From contig NZ_AQWL01000011.1 of the NCBI RefSeq assembly GCF_000376425.1, positions 1 through 64,000 on the forward strand: 64,000 nt of DNA, given 5' to 3'. Numbering within the stretch: the stretch's first letter is position 1; every line of letters begins with the position of its first letter. The position numbers and the translations under genes were made by a program. The notes under the pieces are model-generated. The model was not told the origin of the DNA. It did not search any database and worked only from the letters and a program-made list of their open reading frames with translations. The DNA comes from Thiobacillus denitrificans DSM 12475. Its GTDB lineage: Bacteria; Pseudomonadota; Gammaproteobacteria; Burkholderiales; Thiobacillaceae. Positions 35,943 to 44,295 of this stretch are shown here, one piece after another.

Positions 35943-35970
35943 ACCAACCATGTCACCTGGCATGGTTGGT
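35943..35970. repeat. Perfect 10-bp hairpin downstream of the phosphodiesterase gene
   Basis: ACCAACCATG and CATGGTTGGT form a perfect stem around an 8-nt loop. It lies 32 bp past the stop of the minus-strand phosphodiesterase gene, in a 226-bp gap (35,776-36,001) that otherwise holds nothing recognisable. It may terminate the four-gene operon, though the following tract (gcgaggttcttt on that strand) is only weakly T-rich. Confidence 0.5.
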
Positions 35971-36001
35971 ACTGCGGAAAGTCCGGCTACGCGCATCTTC
36001 C

Positions 36002-36766
36002 CTATAAGACAATTACCTGTCCTTGCTGCAAAGCCTCCAGCCCCCAATTTGGCGCAGCGATGCGCAATTCATCCATGATCGCCGACTCGTTGCCGGGTTT
36101 CAGATGCGTGATCCAAACTTCTGGACGGACGCTGAGCATGTGCAGTTCCGCTGCCAGCGAATCCGGCCAGTGATGTTTCGACACCTTGGCGATCTCGACC
36201 AGTTCGTTTTCGAATGAGGTTTCGATGATGAGATGGCGCAAGTCGGGGATGGCGTTGAGCGCGGCGACGAAGGCGTCGCTGTGGGTCGTGTCGCCACTGA
36301 ATGCCAGGCTGCCCGCTGTCGTCGCTACATGCAAGCCGCATGCCGGCACCACGTGATTGGCCGGCAATGGCCGGAACCTCCGTCCTTTCAGGGTGAACGC
36401 TTCGCCCGGTCCGAGCGGTTCGAAGCGCAGCCACGGTGCCTCCTCGCTCGGTATCTTGCGAAAATCGGGCCACAGCTGCCAATTGAACAAGTGGATAGAC
36501 AGCACGTCCAGCACCTCGGGTAGCGCATGCACCGTCACCGGCGTACTGCGCAGGTCGCCGACGCTGTCGAGCAGCAGCGGCAGGCCCAGCACATGATCGA
36601 GGTGGGCATGGGTGAGGAACACGTGGTCGATCTTCAGCAGCTGTTCGAAGTCGAGCGTAGTGAGGCCGCTGCCGGCGTCGATCAACACGTCGTCGTCGAC
36701 CAGCAGGCTGGTGGTGTGGCGTCCGCTGCCGATGCCGCCGCTGCAGCCCAATACGGTGAGTTTCAT
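36002..36766 (-). CDS. Class II cyclic-nucleotide phosphodiesterase-like MBL-fold protein
   Basis: The start at 36,766 (MKLTVLGCSGGIGSGRHT) gives 254 residues. The metal site THAHLDHVLGLPLLLDS closely follows the class II phosphodiesterase signature H-x-H-L-D-H-[LIVM]-x-[GS]. AFSGDTTHSD supplies the bridging Asp, and the late WITHLKP segment a further His. It lies 17 bp after the adenylate cyclase gene on the same strand. A product that hydrolyses the cyclase's cAMP is the obvious reading. Other MBL phosphodiesterase substrates cannot be excluded. Confidence 0.8.
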   Translation of the reverse strand: MKLTVLGCSGGIGSGRHTTSLLVDDDVLIDAGSGLTTLDFEQLLKIDHVFLTHAHLDHVLGLPLLLDSVGDLRSTPVTVHALPEVLDVLSIHLFNWQLWPDFRKIPSEEAPWLRFEPLGPGEAFTLKGRRFRPLPANHVVPACGLHVATTAGSLAFSGDTTHSDAFVAALNAIPDLRHLIIETSFENELVEIAKVSKHHWPDSLAAELHMLSVRPEVWITHLKPGNESAIMDELRIAAPNWGLEALQQGQVIVL

Positions 36767-36783
36767 CGCTGTTTTTATCGTGG

Positions 36784-39000
36784 CTATTTGGTTGTGTAGA
36801 CGAACACGCCGTCCCAGTCGGCGGGCGGCGGCGTTTCGCGGAAATGCGCGATGCGTTCGAGATAGATATCGTACAGCGTGCGTGGCGTGCGGGCATTGAG
36901 CGCGGTGAGCGCCGATTCGGCCGCAACCCAATCCTGTGACTGATAGCGCGCGAAGGCAAGCTCGAAATCGGCGGCGCCCTGACGCACCGACTCGTCAAGG
37001 CTGGCCTTCCCGCCCAGCGGTTCGTATATCGCCACCGGAGTTTCCTTGCCCTTGACGCGCACGTCGTCGATCTTCATGAAGACATGATCCGGATCGGCCT
37101 CGACCGTCGTCTGCGTGACCAGGATGCCGACGCCGTATTGCTTGGTGATGCCTTCGAGGCGCGAGCCGAGGTTCACCGCGTCGCCCATCACTGTGTAGGC
37201 CATGCGGAATTCGGAGCCCATGTTGCCGACGCTCATGCGCCCGCTGTTGACGCCGACGCCGATCTTCACCTCGGGCCAGCCGCGCGCGGCGAACTCCCGA
37301 TTCAGTTGGGGCAGCGCAGCCTGCATGTCGAGCGCGGTCTGCACCGCGCGGGAAGCGTGGTCACTCAGATCGACCGGCGCGTTCCAGAACGCCATGATGG
37401 CGTCGCCGATGTACTTGTCGATGGTGCCGCGCTGCTGCTGCACGATGCGTGTCATGGTCGACAGGTAGGCGTTGAGCACTTCGGCGAGTTCGGCCGGCGG
37501 CAGCTTTTCGGAGAAATTGGTGAAGCCGCGGATGTCGGAAAACAGCACGCTCATGTCGCGCGACTGTCCTTCCATCGTGTAATGCGCGGGGTTCTGGCTC
37601 ATTTCGGCCGCCAGCTCGGGCGGCACATACTGGCCGAACAGTTTGGTGATCTGGCGCTTGCTGCGGGTGGCGGCAAAAAAACCGTAGGCGGTGTTGAGCG
37701 CATACAGGCCGAGCAGCGTCAGCATCGGCGCCGCCATCGGCACCACCATGAAGCGCGACCACGCTGCGCCATAGGCGGCCAGCAGCAATGCCAGCAACGC
37801 AATACTGGCTGCCAGCCCGATGGCCGGCCCGAACCGTAGCAGCACTGCCGTCAGCAAGGCACCCAGCAGCAGCACGGCGATCAGCCGCGCGTCGTCCGCC
37901 CACGGCGGGGTGGCGCGGGTGGTGCCGTCGAGCATGCCGGTGATCAGGTGGGCATGGATCTCGACTCCCGGGAAGGCGTTGGAAAATGGCGTCACACGCA
38001 GGTCGGCCAGTCCCGGCGCGGTCGAGCCCAGCAGCACGATGCGGTTTTCCAGCTGCTCCGGCGGCGCCTTGCCGTCCAGCACCCGGGCCACTGAAATGTA
38101 GGGGAAAGGCGAACCGGAACGGTACGGCACATGCACACTGCCGTCCGCACTGAGCGGGACGCGAAGGCCGCCCACCTCCACCCACGGCGCAACGTACTGC
38201 CGCCCCAGCAAGGTCTGCCGATCGACGCCGGCATGAACCGGCTCGCCGCCGAACGCCACCCGCAGGGTAGCGGCCGACAGCGCCAGGTAGTAGCCTGCGC
38301 CATACGGGCTGACCAGATTCATCTGGCGCGCCGTGCCATCCTCGTCGGCCCGCATGTTGAAAAATCCCGCGCCCTGGGCCGCATTCTGGAAAACCGCCAG
38401 GTTCGCGCCGTAACCCGTCGGCGGCGGCATACCCGGCCGCAGCGGCGCGAACGCCGCGGCAGGCAGGGAGGGCGGCGGCAACACGCCGCTTTTGGCGTTG
38501 CCGTAGCCCTGCGGAATGAAGTAATAGCCCAGCGACAGCGGGCGTTCGGCGAGCATCTGCGCGAAGCGGGCGTCGTAATCGAGACGCGGCGCAAGCCGTT
38601 CGAGCGCCGCCCGGAAATCGCGGCTGCCCGCCAGATCGCGTTGCGCCAGTTGTTGAAGGGTGGCGAGCCCCGAGCTCGTGTCCGGCTCGGCAAACACCAC
38701 GTCGAAGCCGACCGCCGCCACGCCATAGCGGTCGAACAGCTGCCCGACCAGCGCGCTCATGGTGTCGCGGCTCCACGGCCAGCGGCCGAGGCTTTTCAGG
38801 CTGGCCTCGTCGATGTCGAGGATGGCGATGCGGTCGTCCGCCCCGGTTGGCGCGGTGCGCTTCAGCCAGGCGTCATACAGCCAGGCCTCGGCGCGCTGCA
38901 TCGGCGCGATGTGGATCAGTCCCGCGACATGCGCCGCTATCAGCAGGACAAACAGTGCAGACAGCCCGGCCTGCACCAGCCTGGATAAAACGCGCTTCAC
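36784..39000 (-). CDS. CHASE2-domain class III adenylate cyclase
   Basis: The GTG start at 39,000 overlaps the M48 stop (GTGA). The 738-residue protein has one N-terminal membrane helix, a periplasmic CHASE2 domain (about 35-340; IAILDIDEASLKSLGRWPWSRD) and three membrane helices (about 365-435). A cytoplasmic cyclase domain follows. VLFSDIRGFTNF and DKYIGDAIMAF supply the two metal Asp, Lys in DKYIGD and Asp in TVMGDAVN specify adenine, and NLGSRLEG supplies the Asn/Arg of the transition state. So it should make cAMP in response to an envelope signal. The neighbours suggest peptidoglycan or proteolysis as that signal. Confidence 0.9.
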   Translation of the reverse strand: MKRVLSRLVQAGLSALFVLLIAAHVAGLIHIAPMQRAEAWLYDAWLKRTAPTGADDRIAILDIDEASLKSLGRWPWSRDTMSALVGQLFDRYGVAAVGFDVVFAEPDTSSGLATLQQLAQRDLAGSRDFRAALERLAPRLDYDARFAQMLAERPLSLGYYFIPQGYGNAKSGVLPPPSLPAAAFAPLRPGMPPPTGYGANLAVFQNAAQGAGFFNMRADEDGTARQMNLVSPYGAGYYLALSAATLRVAFGGEPVHAGVDRQTLLGRQYVAPWVEVGGLRVPLSADGSVHVPYRSGSPFPYISVARVLDGKAPPEQLENRIVLLGSTAPGLADLRVTPFSNAFPGVEIHAHLITGMLDGTTRATPPWADDARLIAVLLLGALLTAVLLRFGPAIGLAASIALLALLLAAYGAAWSRFMVVPMAAPMLTLLGLYALNTAYGFFAATRSKRQITKLFGQYVPPELAAEMSQNPAHYTMEGQSRDMSVLFSDIRGFTNFSEKLPPAELAEVLNAYLSTMTRIVQQQRGTIDKYIGDAIMAFWNAPVDLSDHASRAVQTALDMQAALPQLNREFAARGWPEVKIGVGVNSGRMSVGNMGSEFRMAYTVMGDAVNLGSRLEGITKQYGVGILVTQTTVEADPDHVFMKIDDVRVKGKETPVAIYEPLGGKASLDESVRQGAADFELAFARYQSQDWVAAESALTALNARTPRTLYDIYLERIAHFRETPPPADWDGVFVYTTK

Positions 39001-39950
39001 CGAATGCGGTAGAAACGGTCGGCCAGTTCCTTGCCGCGAACGGCATCGAAACGCCCATCCACGGCTTCACCCAGCGCAGCGAGCCGCTCAGCCGGATGCG
39101 GATGGGTTTTGTAGAGCAGGCTGGTGCGGTTGTCCTTGGCAGGCAGCCCTGCCATGTCCTGCAGCACTTCTGGCAGGCCCCACGGGGTATAGCCCGCGCG
39201 TGCGGCATAGACGACGCCGATGCGATCAGCCTCGAATTCGGCATTCTTGTCGAGCCCGCGCGCCATGATTTCGGCGCCGTTGCCGATCAGGTTCTGCACC
39301 GCCTGATCGCTGCCCTTCGCCTTGCTGCTGGCGGCCTGCCCCAGCGCACCGATCAGGCTGGATTGTTTCAGTACCTTGAGATGATGCTTCTGGCTGACAT
39401 GGGCGATTTCATGTCCCAGCACGCCGGCCAGCTCGGCCTCGTTGGTGAGGCGCCGGTACAGGCCCTTCGTCACGAACACATAGCCGCCGGGCGCGGCGAA
39501 GGCGTTGATGTCTTCGGTGTCGAGCACGCCGAAGTGCCAGGCAATGTCCTTGCGCCCGCTCTGCAGCGCCACCCAGTTGCCCACCAGGTTGACGTAGCGT
39601 TGCAGTTTGTCGTCTCGCACCAGCGGCACCGCGCCCAGCAGGTTGCCCGAAATCTGCTTGCCGATGCGCATTTCCTCTTCGGGAGAGTAATCGCCGAACA
39701 GGGCAAACCCCAACTGGCGGGCATCGATTTTCTGCTTGGCCGGAGGCGGGGGGGCGGCGGCGTCTTGTGCCGTTGCGGGAGCCTGAGTTGGGGACGGCGC
39801 CGGCTGCTGCGCAGGCGCCGGCTGGCTTTGCTTGTCCTTGTTCAATTCCTGCTTGATGCGCTCTTCCAGCAATTTTCCCAGATCGAGACCGGCGGACATC
39901 CCGCTGAAAGAAGCCAGCGAAACCGCCAATACCATCAATTTGATTTTCAT
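38997..39950 (-). CDS. M48-family metalloprotease (exported)
   Basis: The start at 39,950 has a good gggag site (GTG at 39,965 is the alternative). The 317-residue protein has a signal sequence (MKIKLMVLAVSLASFSGMSA), a Pro/Gln/Ala-rich linker (about 40-75) and an M48 domain with VLGHEIAHVSQKHH (HExxH) and EFEADRIGV supplying the third ligand. Similar to BepA/YfgC-type or LoiP-type envelope proteases, but without TPR repeats, so closer to the LoiP/YcaL group. Stop and start overlaps on both sides (TGATG upstream, GTGA downstream) indicate tight cotranslation. Confidence 0.88.
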   Translation of the reverse strand: MKIKLMVLAVSLASFSGMSAGLDLGKLLEERIKQELNKDKQSQPAPAQQPAPSPTQAPATAQDAAAPPPPAKQKIDARQLGFALFGDYSPEEEMRIGKQISGNLLGAVPLVRDDKLQRYVNLVGNWVALQSGRKDIAWHFGVLDTEDINAFAAPGGYVFVTKGLYRRLTNEAELAGVLGHEIAHVSQKHHLKVLKQSSLIGALGQAASSKAKGSDQAVQNLIGNGAEIMARGLDKNAEFEADRIGVVYAARAGYTPWGLPEVLQDMAGLPAKDNRTSLLYKTHPHPAERLAALGEAVDGRFDAVRGKELADRFYRIR

Positions 39951-40480
39951 CAGTTGTTCTCCCACGGTGACGACGCCTGTTGGGGTCTGGGCTCGGGTAA
40001 GCCCGGCACATTGACCGCCGCCAGGCCGGACTGGCCGGCAAAACTTCTGGCCTGTGCGGTCGTCGCCGCCCAGTTGTCCAGCCGCGCCAGTTCGTCGCCA
40101 TTGAACTTGGCCTGCTTCAACTCTTCGTCATTCAGGCCGCGCAAGCCGGCCACCGCGACCACGCGGCTGGGATCTGACTTGGTGGTGGCGGCGCCCACCA
40201 CGTCGCCCAGCCCCGCGCCGCCGATCCCGCCGGCACCGGCACGCACCGACAGCAGGCGGATCCAGCCGGTGGTTTTGCCCGAGCTCACGCGCAGCCAGCC
40301 GCCCTGCTTGGCGAGGATGTTGACGCTGGCGCCCTTGGCCGCGCTGCCCGTCACCGTGGAGGTGGCGCTGGGTTGACTGTAGAGCTTGTCGTTGCGCAAG
40401 ACCGTGCCGGACGCAGCCCAGGCGGATGCGGCGCTCACGCACAGCGTCAATGCCGTTAGCGGAATCAGGAAATTTTTCAT
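39950..40480 (-). CDS. Exported SH3-domain protein
   Basis: This 176-residue protein has a signal peptide (MKNFLIPLTALTLCVSAASAWA) and a bacterial SH3 domain (about 25-80: LYSQPSATSTVTGSAAKGASVNILAKQ then GWLRVSSGKTTGWI). A Gly-rich linker and a helical C-terminal part (LRGLNDEELKQAKFNGDEL) follow. SH3_3 domains typically bind peptidoglycan or peptides in the envelope. It is the first gene of the four-gene operon and likely works with the M48 protease or as part of the signal detected by the CHASE2 cyclase. Confidence 0.82.
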   Translation of the reverse strand: MKNFLIPLTALTLCVSAASAWAASGTVLRNDKLYSQPSATSTVTGSAAKGASVNILAKQGGWLRVSSGKTTGWIRLLSVRAGAGGIGGAGLGDVVGAATTKSDPSRVVAVAGLRGLNDEELKQAKFNGDELARLDNWAATTAQARSFAGQSGLAAVNVPGLPEPRPQQASSPWENN

Positions 40481-40563
40481 GGTGTGTCTTCTCCGTCTGA
40501 GGCAAAACTGTATGGCCTGCCACCCGATGGCGCAAGCGCCTTTGATGACGTTATGATGCCGCG

Positions 40564-41358
40564 ATGAGTTTTCTTGCGGCTTCCATCGAATCGCTCGGCG
40601 CCAAAGTCGCCGGCTGGTTCACCGTCGGTTACGGCATGTTCGCCTTCCTGGCCAAGGCCGCTCTGCTGCTGCTGGACCGCACCACCTGGAACCGCGCCAC
40701 CTTCGACGTGGTGGTGAAGCAGGTCTACTTTACCGCGGTGCAGATTCTGCATGTTTTTCTCGGCTACGCGCTGGTCATTTCGTGGCTGATCATCACCATC
40801 ATCCTGTCGACTGCACGCGACTTCGGCCTCACCGAATTTGCCAGCGAAATGACCATCCGCGTGCTGGTGCTGGAACTGCTGCCCTTCCTCACTGCACTCT
40901 TCATCGCACTGCGATCCGGCAGCGCCATCAACACGGAAGTCGCGCTGATGCAGGTCAATAACGAATTGGATGCGTTGGCACATTGCAAGGTTCCGCCGAT
41001 GCAGTTCGAGTTCCTGCCACGGCTGATCGGCGGCGTCATCTCAGTCGTCACCCTGGCAAGCCTCGCCGGCCTGCTCGCGCTGCTGATGGGCTACCTCGCG
41101 ATTTACGGTACGAACGCAGCGGGTTTTGCGCCATTCACCCAGACCATCGCCAAGATTTTCGACTTCAAGATCATGGCCGGACTGCTCGTCAAATGTGCGC
41201 TGTTCGGACTGGCCGTCACCCTGATCCCGGTCACCGCCGGCCTGGAAACACCGAAAAAGCTCTTCATGGTTCCGGTCTCCGTATTGCGCGGCATGATGCG
41301 GGTGTTCTTCGCCATCGTGGCGATCGAGGTGGTGTCATTAGCGCTCAAATACGTCTGA
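40564..41358 (+). CDS. mlaE: MlaE-family lipid ABC transporter permease
   Basis: This 264-residue protein with five to six membrane helices matches the MlaE/YrbE permease fold: an N-terminal amphipathic helix (VKQVYFTAVQILHVFLGYALVIS), the conserved central stretch LLPFLTALFIALRSGSAINTEVALMQVNNELDAL, and a late LPRLIGGVISVVTLA. The usual 'E-x-GP-x-LTALx-AGR-x-GS-x-x-A-ELG-x-M' motif is altered at several places (LRSGSAINTEVALM), so it is a divergent paralogue. It is the first gene of an operon with a degenerate ATPase, an MCE protein and a lipoprotein. Confidence 0.85.
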   Translation: MSFLAASIESLGAKVAGWFTVGYGMFAFLAKAALLLLDRTTWNRATFDVVVKQVYFTAVQILHVFLGYALVISWLIITIILSTARDFGLTEFASEMTIRVLVLELLPFLTALFIALRSGSAINTEVALMQVNNELDALAHCKVPPMQFEFLPRLIGGVISVVTLASLAGLLALLMGYLAIYGTNAAGFAPFTQTIAKIFDFKIMAGLLVKCALFGLAVTLIPVTAGLETPKKLFMVPVSVLRGMMRVFFAIVAIEVVSLALKYV

Positions 41359-41807
41359 TCCCGTTTGCCGACCGTACCGCACTGCTGGCAGCGACCGCCG
41401 CCCTGCCCGACGACGTGGCGCGCGTTGCGCCCGATCTGCCGCTGCGTGCCAACCTGTCTGCGCTCGACAACATCGCGCTGATCCCGCTTTATCAACGCCA
41501 TTACAGCGCAGCGGAATCGAACCGTCAGGCACAGCAATTTCTGGAACAGCTCGGCCATGCCGACATCGCACTGCTGCGTGATCCCGACATGACGGCGGCG
41601 CAGCGCTTCATCGCCAAGCTGGCGCGTGCGCTCATCCTCAGGCGTCCCCGCCTGGTCATCGACCACCCCGGCGCCATGCTTTACGATGTGCCCTACCCGA
41701 GTTTCATCCGGCAACTGGCGGCGCAGGAAGAGATAGCCGGCACCTGGGAAATTTACGACTTCAGCTGGAACCAGACTCTATACAACCAGGCACTTCATCC
41801 GGAATGA
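41337..41807 (+). CDS. Degenerate MlaF-like ABC ATPase without a P-loop
   Basis: No ATG, GTG or TTG occurs before the conserved part. An ATT at 41,337, six bases after gaggt, is the best start and overlaps mlaE by 22 bp. The 156-residue product follows the second half of an MlaF ATPase: ANLSALDNIALIPLYQRH for the Q-loop neighbourhood, DMTAAQRFIAKLARALILRRP where LSGGQ normally lies, and LVIDHPGAML where Walker B and the catalytic Glu would be. Walker A is absent, and the signature and the catalytic Glu (His here) are changed. The frame is intact and overlaps mlaD by 4 bp, so it is probably a maintained pseudo-ATPase rather than debris. Confidence 0.7.
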   Translation: MSAQIRLIPFADRTALLAATAALPDDVARVAPDLPLRANLSALDNIALIPLYQRHYSAAESNRQAQQFLEQLGHADIALLRDPDMTAAQRFIAKLARALILRRPRLVIDHPGAMLYDVPYPSFIRQLAAQEEIAGTWEIYDFSWNQTLYNQALHPE

Positions 41808-42751
41808 ACAAACTGCATTTCAAAGTGGGATTGTTTGCTGCGGCATCGCTGCTGCTGGCAGGCGCCTTCATCGTTTACCTGCTGCATGCGCGCGGATTTT
41901 TCGAAGACACCTTCCACCTGCAACTGGCGGCATCGAGTGCCGACGGCGTCGCTCCCGGCGTGCCCATCGTGTTTTCCGGCATCGAAATCGGCCGCGTCAC
42001 CACGCTGGGGCTGAACGACGCCGGCGGCATCGTCATCCATGCCGAATTCCTCGGCCGCAACGCCAAATGGCTGAAGCAGAACAGTACCTTCACGCTGGAC
42101 AAACCTCTCGTCGGCGGCGCCAGGATCCGCGTTGACTCGCCCGACCTCGACGCGCCCGCCCTGCCCGACAATTCCACCATGCTGCTGCTCACTTCCGACA
42201 TCAGCAAGGAGATTCCGCTGCTGGTCGAGCGGGTCAAGGCGATTCTGGCCAACGTCGAGCATCTCACCCGCAAGGATGGCGAAATCAACGCCACGCTGGC
42301 CAACGTGAAGACCGTAACCGGACGCATGACCGGCGAATACGGCGTGCTCGAAGGCGTGCTCGGCAGCCCCGAAAAAGCCCGCGCCGTCACCGATTCGCTC
42401 GACAAGACCCGCGCCCTCATCGGCAAGCTCGACAGCCTGGCCCTGAAAGTGGACGGCATGGCCGGCAAAACCGACCGATGGCTGTTTGCACCCGACGGCG
42501 TGGCCGAGCAGACGCGCGAATCACTGGCCCAGGTGCGGCTGATGCTGGACGATGCACAATCCAGCCTGAAGAAAGCCGACGCCCTGATGACGAACGCGGT
42601 GGCGATTTCCGCCGACGTCAAGGGCGGCACGCAGGATATCGCCAGGCTGCGTGCCGAGATCGACGATGCGGTGCGCAAGGCCAACGCGCTGGTCAACGAG
42701 ATCAACAAGAAGTGGCCGTTTGCGCGGGATCCCGAGGTGAAACTGCCATGA
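41804..42751 (+). CDS. mlaD: MlaD/MCE-domain lipid-binding protein
   Basis: This 315-residue protein has an N-terminal membrane anchor (about 5-28; GLFAAASLLLAGAFIVYLL) and an MCE domain (about 35-125: SADGVAPGVPIVFSGIEIGRV, then GARIRVDSPDLD). A long helical C-terminal region (about 140-310) follows, like the barrel or needle-forming helices of MlaD/PqiB relatives. It forms the periplasmic hexamer that passes phospholipid through the transporter. It overlaps both neighbours by 4 bp. Confidence 0.88.
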   Translation: MNKLHFKVGLFAAASLLLAGAFIVYLLHARGFFEDTFHLQLAASSADGVAPGVPIVFSGIEIGRVTTLGLNDAGGIVIHAEFLGRNAKWLKQNSTFTLDKPLVGGARIRVDSPDLDAPALPDNSTMLLLTSDISKEIPLLVERVKAILANVEHLTRKDGEINATLANVKTVTGRMTGEYGVLEGVLGSPEKARAVTDSLDKTRALIGKLDSLALKVDGMAGKTDRWLFAPDGVAEQTRESLAQVRLMLDDAQSSLKKADALMTNAVAISADVKGGTQDIARLRAEIDDAVRKANALVNEINKKWPFARDPEVKLP

Positions 42752-43425
42752 AGACCCTCCTGCTTGCACTCGTCAGCCTGCTTGCGCTCGCTGCCTGCGG
42801 CAGCGGCGGCCCGCCGCCGCCGGACTGGAAAACCGATGCAGCCGACCTGATCGGACGCTATCAGAGGCACGCGCTGATGGGCGAAAACAGTCTGGCCGAG
42901 CGCTATTTCCAGCAGGCCGTCGCCGCCACCGGTGGTGCCGGCCGCGTCGCCGAGACGGCGCGCCTGTGGCTGGTGCGCTGCGCCACCCGCCGCGCCATGC
43001 TGATCGACGATGCCTGCAGCGAGTATGCCGAGCTGGCGCCACTCGAACCCAACGCCGCCGATCAGGTTTACTACCATTTCGTCACCCTGCGCTGGGAAGC
43101 CGTCGCAACGGCCCAGTTGCCCCGCCAGCACCGCGATCTGGTGAACGCAGCGGCCGGCAAGCGGCACGAGGTGCTCGGCAGAATCGAGGATCCGCTGGCG
43201 CGCCTGCTCGATGCCAGCCTGCTGGTGATGCGCAGGGAAGCCGATGCCGCCACGCTGGCGCTGGCTACGGAAACCGCTTCCGCCCAGGGCTGGCGGCAGC
43301 CCCTGCTGACCTATCTGAAGCTGCAGGAAAAACAGGCCGTGGCCCAGGGCAACGCCGCTGAACAGGCCCGGCTTGCCAGACGCATCCAGCTGGTCGAGCA
43401 GAGCTTCGCGCCCGGCGACAAGTAA
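42748..43425 (+). CDS. Lipoprotein of the MCE operon
   Basis: This 225-residue protein starts MKTLLLALVSLLALAACGSGG, a clean lipoprotein signal with the lipobox Cys at position 17. The mature part is helical and TPR-like (LAERYFQQAVAATGGAGRVAETARLWL; DDACSEYAELAPLEPNAADQ), with two cysteines. It overlaps mlaD as ATGA. It probably serves as an outer- or inner-membrane accessory to the lipid transporter, in the place where other operons carry MlaC/MlaB or ABC-type auxiliary lipoproteins; no sequence similarity to those is evident. Confidence 0.7.
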   Translation: MKTLLLALVSLLALAACGSGGPPPPDWKTDAADLIGRYQRHALMGENSLAERYFQQAVAATGGAGRVAETARLWLVRCATRRAMLIDDACSEYAELAPLEPNAADQVYYHFVTLRWEAVATAQLPRQHRDLVNAAAGKRHEVLGRIEDPLARLLDASLLVMRREADAATLALATETASAQGWRQPLLTYLKLQEKQAVAQGNAAEQARLARRIQLVEQSFAPGDK

Positions 43426-43668
43426 AGTCCGCCTTCAAACGCGGGCCACCATGACATGCCTTGGCGACATTCTTACGCCGCATTTTAAGTGCTGGTGGGC
43501 TGCGCCTGGTTTCCCGGCGACCGAGTGGCTTCCACTGCCCCGCCTGCGGGCTGGCAGGCCGCATTGACAAGCCTGCACGGCATGATTAACGTGCAGCCTC
43601 GGAGAGTTTCCTCTTCGTATATACAAATAAGTTGTAACCCAACATTCAATCAATAAGGAGGAGGTACC

Positions 43669-44178
43669 ATGAAATACACGCCAATCGCACTGGCCGCCCT
43701 GGCAGTATTCGCCACCGCTGCGCACGCTGCACCCGCCATGATGTCCACCGACTGGACCGCGCAGGCCTGCGACGCCTGGAACAAGGATGCTGCCCTGACC
43801 GGCGGCCTGGGCGACAAGTGGATCAAGAACGACAAGGAACGCGGCTACAAGATCATTCACCTGTATCGCACCGACTGCGGCGAGGCAACCCAGACGGAAC
43901 TGAAGATCGTCCACAAGGACGGCAAAGCCATGTGCGTCTACGGCGGCGCGGTACAGAACGCCAAGATGGATTACGCAGTCGACTACACCATGCACGCCAC
44001 CACCGAGCGCTGGAATGAAATGGGGGCGGGCGAATACGGCCCGATGAAAGCGATGATGTTCGGCCGCCTCAAGTTCACCGGCCCGAAAATGGAAGCCATG
44101 GGCGTGATGGGACCGTTCGAGGCCTTCCTGCGCCTGCCGGGCAAAATCCCCGGCGACCAGGCCTGCCCTGCCAAGTAA
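43669..44178 (+). CDS. Exported SCP2-like sterol/lipid-carrier domain protein
   Basis: A very strong ribosome site (aaggaggaggt) precedes this 169-residue protein with signal peptide MKYTPIALAALAVFATAAHA. The mature part has an SCP2-like pattern: a QACDAWNKDAAL helix, KIVHKDGKAMCVYGGAV strands, and the TERWNEMGAGEYGPMKAMMFGRLKFTGPKMEAMGVM helix-turn typical of the lipid-pocket end. It may carry a lipid in the periplasm. The 243-bp leader (43,426-43,668) holds a TTGACA at 43,564 and a CTGCACG/CGTGCAG inverted repeat at 43,573-43,596. A terminator follows at 44,195, so it is a single-gene unit. Confidence 0.7.
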   Translation: MKYTPIALAALAVFATAAHAAPAMMSTDWTAQACDAWNKDAALTGGLGDKWIKNDKERGYKIIHLYRTDCGEATQTELKIVHKDGKAMCVYGGAVQNAKMDYAVDYTMHATTERWNEMGAGEYGPMKAMMFGRLKFTGPKMEAMGVMGPFEAFLRLPGKIPGDQACPAK

Positions 44179-44194
44179 GCTCGCCGCACTACAA

Positions 44195-44224
44195 GAAAGC
44201 CGGGGGATTTTCCCGGCTTTTTTT
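44195..44224 (+). terminator. Intrinsic terminator after the SCP2-like gene
   Basis: AAAGCCGGGGGATTTTCCCGGCTTT forms a strong GC stem with an AT loop, followed by TTTTT. It lies 17 bp after the stop at 44,178. Confidence 0.9.
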
Positions 44225-44295
44225 ACGTCGGTACAACAGGAGGTGGTGCCAGGCGCATGACCGGGAACCGGTTCGGCAGGATCCCTGGCCGTTCG

